Origin: an uncultured Methylocystaceae bacterium
GTDB taxonomy: Bacteria; Pseudomonadota; Alphaproteobacteria; Rhizobiales; Beijerinckiaceae
DNA: 64,000 nucleotides
Assembly (NCBI GenBank): GCA_937870755.1
Contig: CALMZV010000026.1
Span: forward strand, 62,001-126,000
Direction of reading: 5' to 3'
Shown here: positions 63,429 through 64,000 of the stretch, in pieces
Layout: each line of letters opens with the position of its first letter
Numbering within the stretch: position 1 is the first letter of the stretch
Position numbers and translations under genes: made by a program
The notes under the pieces: generated by a model
Databases searched by the model: none
The model's input: only the letters and a program-made list of their open reading frames with translations
Told to the model about the DNA's origin: nothing

Positions 63429-63952
63429 CGCTTTCGCTTGCGACATCCGCGGGGGCGCTCGTGCGCGTGTATGCGCACATTCCCGACGGCTTCATCGCGT
63501 TCATCGCACGCTTCGCCATCGCGGCGACGTTCTGGAAGTCGGGCCAGACGAAAATCACGGGCCTTGCGATCGACATCGTCGATGGAAGGTTCGAATTCGG
63601 CTGGCCGCGGTTGGCCGATGCGACGATCGATCTGTTCCGCGACGAATATCGCCTGCCCTTCCTCGCGCCCGAACTTGCCGCCATCATGGCCAGCGTCGCC
63701 GAACATGTGTTTCCCGCGCTGCTGCTCGTCGGTCTCGCCACACGGCTTTCGGCGACGGCGCTGTTGATCATGACGCTGACAATCCAGATTTTCGTCTATC
63801 CCTCGGCCTACGCCGTGCACGGGGTCTGGGCGGTCGCGTTGCTGTTTCTGATGGCGAAAGGCGCGGGACCGCTGTCGCTCGACCGGCTCCTGGGACGCGA
63901 GCGGCTCGCTCTCGCGTCCGGCGAGATCAGACGCGGAAGCGAAGCTCTTTGA
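63425..63952 (+). CDS. bufD: DoxX-family membrane protein BufD
   Basis: The 175-residue protein has about four membrane helices, including FIARFAIAATFWKSGQTKI, HVFPALLLVGLATRLSATALLIMTL (read as two) and VWAVALLFLMAKGAGP. It belongs to the DoxX family usually found as the last gene of bufferin operons. Its role is not established; links to electron transfer or precursor handling have been suggested. It starts inside the bufC stop and ends 48 bases before the window edge. Confidence 0.85.
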   Translation: MTLSLATSAGALVRVYAHIPDGFIAFIARFAIAATFWKSGQTKITGLAIDIVDGRFEFGWPRLADATIDLFRDEYRLPFLAPELAAIMASVAEHVFPALLLVGLATRLSATALLIMTLTIQIFVYPSAYAVHGVWAVALLFLMAKGAGPLSLDRLLGRERLALASGEIRRGSEAL

Positions 63953-64000
63953 CATGGCGCGCTTTCCGCGCGCGGATCCGGTTCGCTCGAAAACGCCTTC

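Overview
This window looks like a chromosomal segment of an alphaproteobacterium, most probably of the order Hyphomicrobiales (Rhizobiales). It is very GC-rich. It carries the Tol-Pal / TilS / FtsH / GlmM gene order, a DUF2312 (GapR-type) nucleoid protein, four perfect TTAA-N7-TTAA boxes of the kind bound by the cell-cycle regulator CtrA, a serC leader-like element, and a SigF-NrsF sigma/anti-sigma pair of the Caulobacter type. No ribosomal RNA, tRNA, CRISPR array, insertion sequence, integrase or phage gene was seen. Gene density is high, and intergenic gaps are almost all under 300 bases.

Layout. 1-10.4 kb: envelope core (tolB end, pal, cpoB, tilS, ftsH, glmM), interrupted by an opposite-strand FTR1 iron permease, followed by two paralogous outer-membrane beta-barrel genes that share a CtrA-box upstream block. 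10.5-13.5 kb: serine synthesis (serC, serA) behind a structured leader. 13.5-21.3 kb: a DMT exporter, a MuiA-like protein, an SPFH/NfeD pair and two cell-wall enzymes (DUF882 peptidase, L,D-transpeptidase). 21.4-24.7 kb: two WcbI-family genes divergent from a GSCFA-family gene, probably surface glycan modification. 24.8-32.1 kb: a sigma-54 response regulator, oligopeptidase F, and galU and galE flanking a stand-alone TrpB2. 32.1-36.2 kb: DUF4405, cutA, hemH, thiD and a PaaK-like CoA ligase. 36.3-44.5 kb: a Liv-type ABC importer with an acyl-CoA synthetase upstream, a second CoA ligase downstream and a Crp/Fnr regulator gene at its head, which looks like an uptake-and-activation system for an organic acid. 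44.5-48.9 kb: small envelope proteins, a DMT exporter with a WD40 protein, and a flavin amine oxidase. 48.9-52.9 kb: a zinc-uptake operon (His-rich membrane peptide, znuC, znuB, znuA, CobW-type GTPase) behind a perfect Zur-type palindrome that also supplies the stop codon of the preceding gene. 52.9-60.0 kb: periplasmic glucan synthesis, DUF2312, HAD hydrolase, formylglutamate amidohydrolase, DUF1036, pyruvate kinase and a membrane acyltransferase. 60.0-64.0 kb: the most interesting locus, nrsF-sigF divergent from a four-gene bufferin operon (DUF2282 precursor, DUF692/MNIO enzyme, DUF2063 partner, DoxX protein). This encodes a ribosomally made, post-translationally modified metal-binding peptide. 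Matching ECF-type promoters face both ways in the shared intergenic region.

How they work together: much of the window concerns the envelope and metal homeostasis (Tol-Pal, porin-like barrels, cross-linking enzymes, glucans, glycan decoration, iron, zinc and copper-type handling). Functions were assigned from recognisable motifs and gene order; no database search was run.
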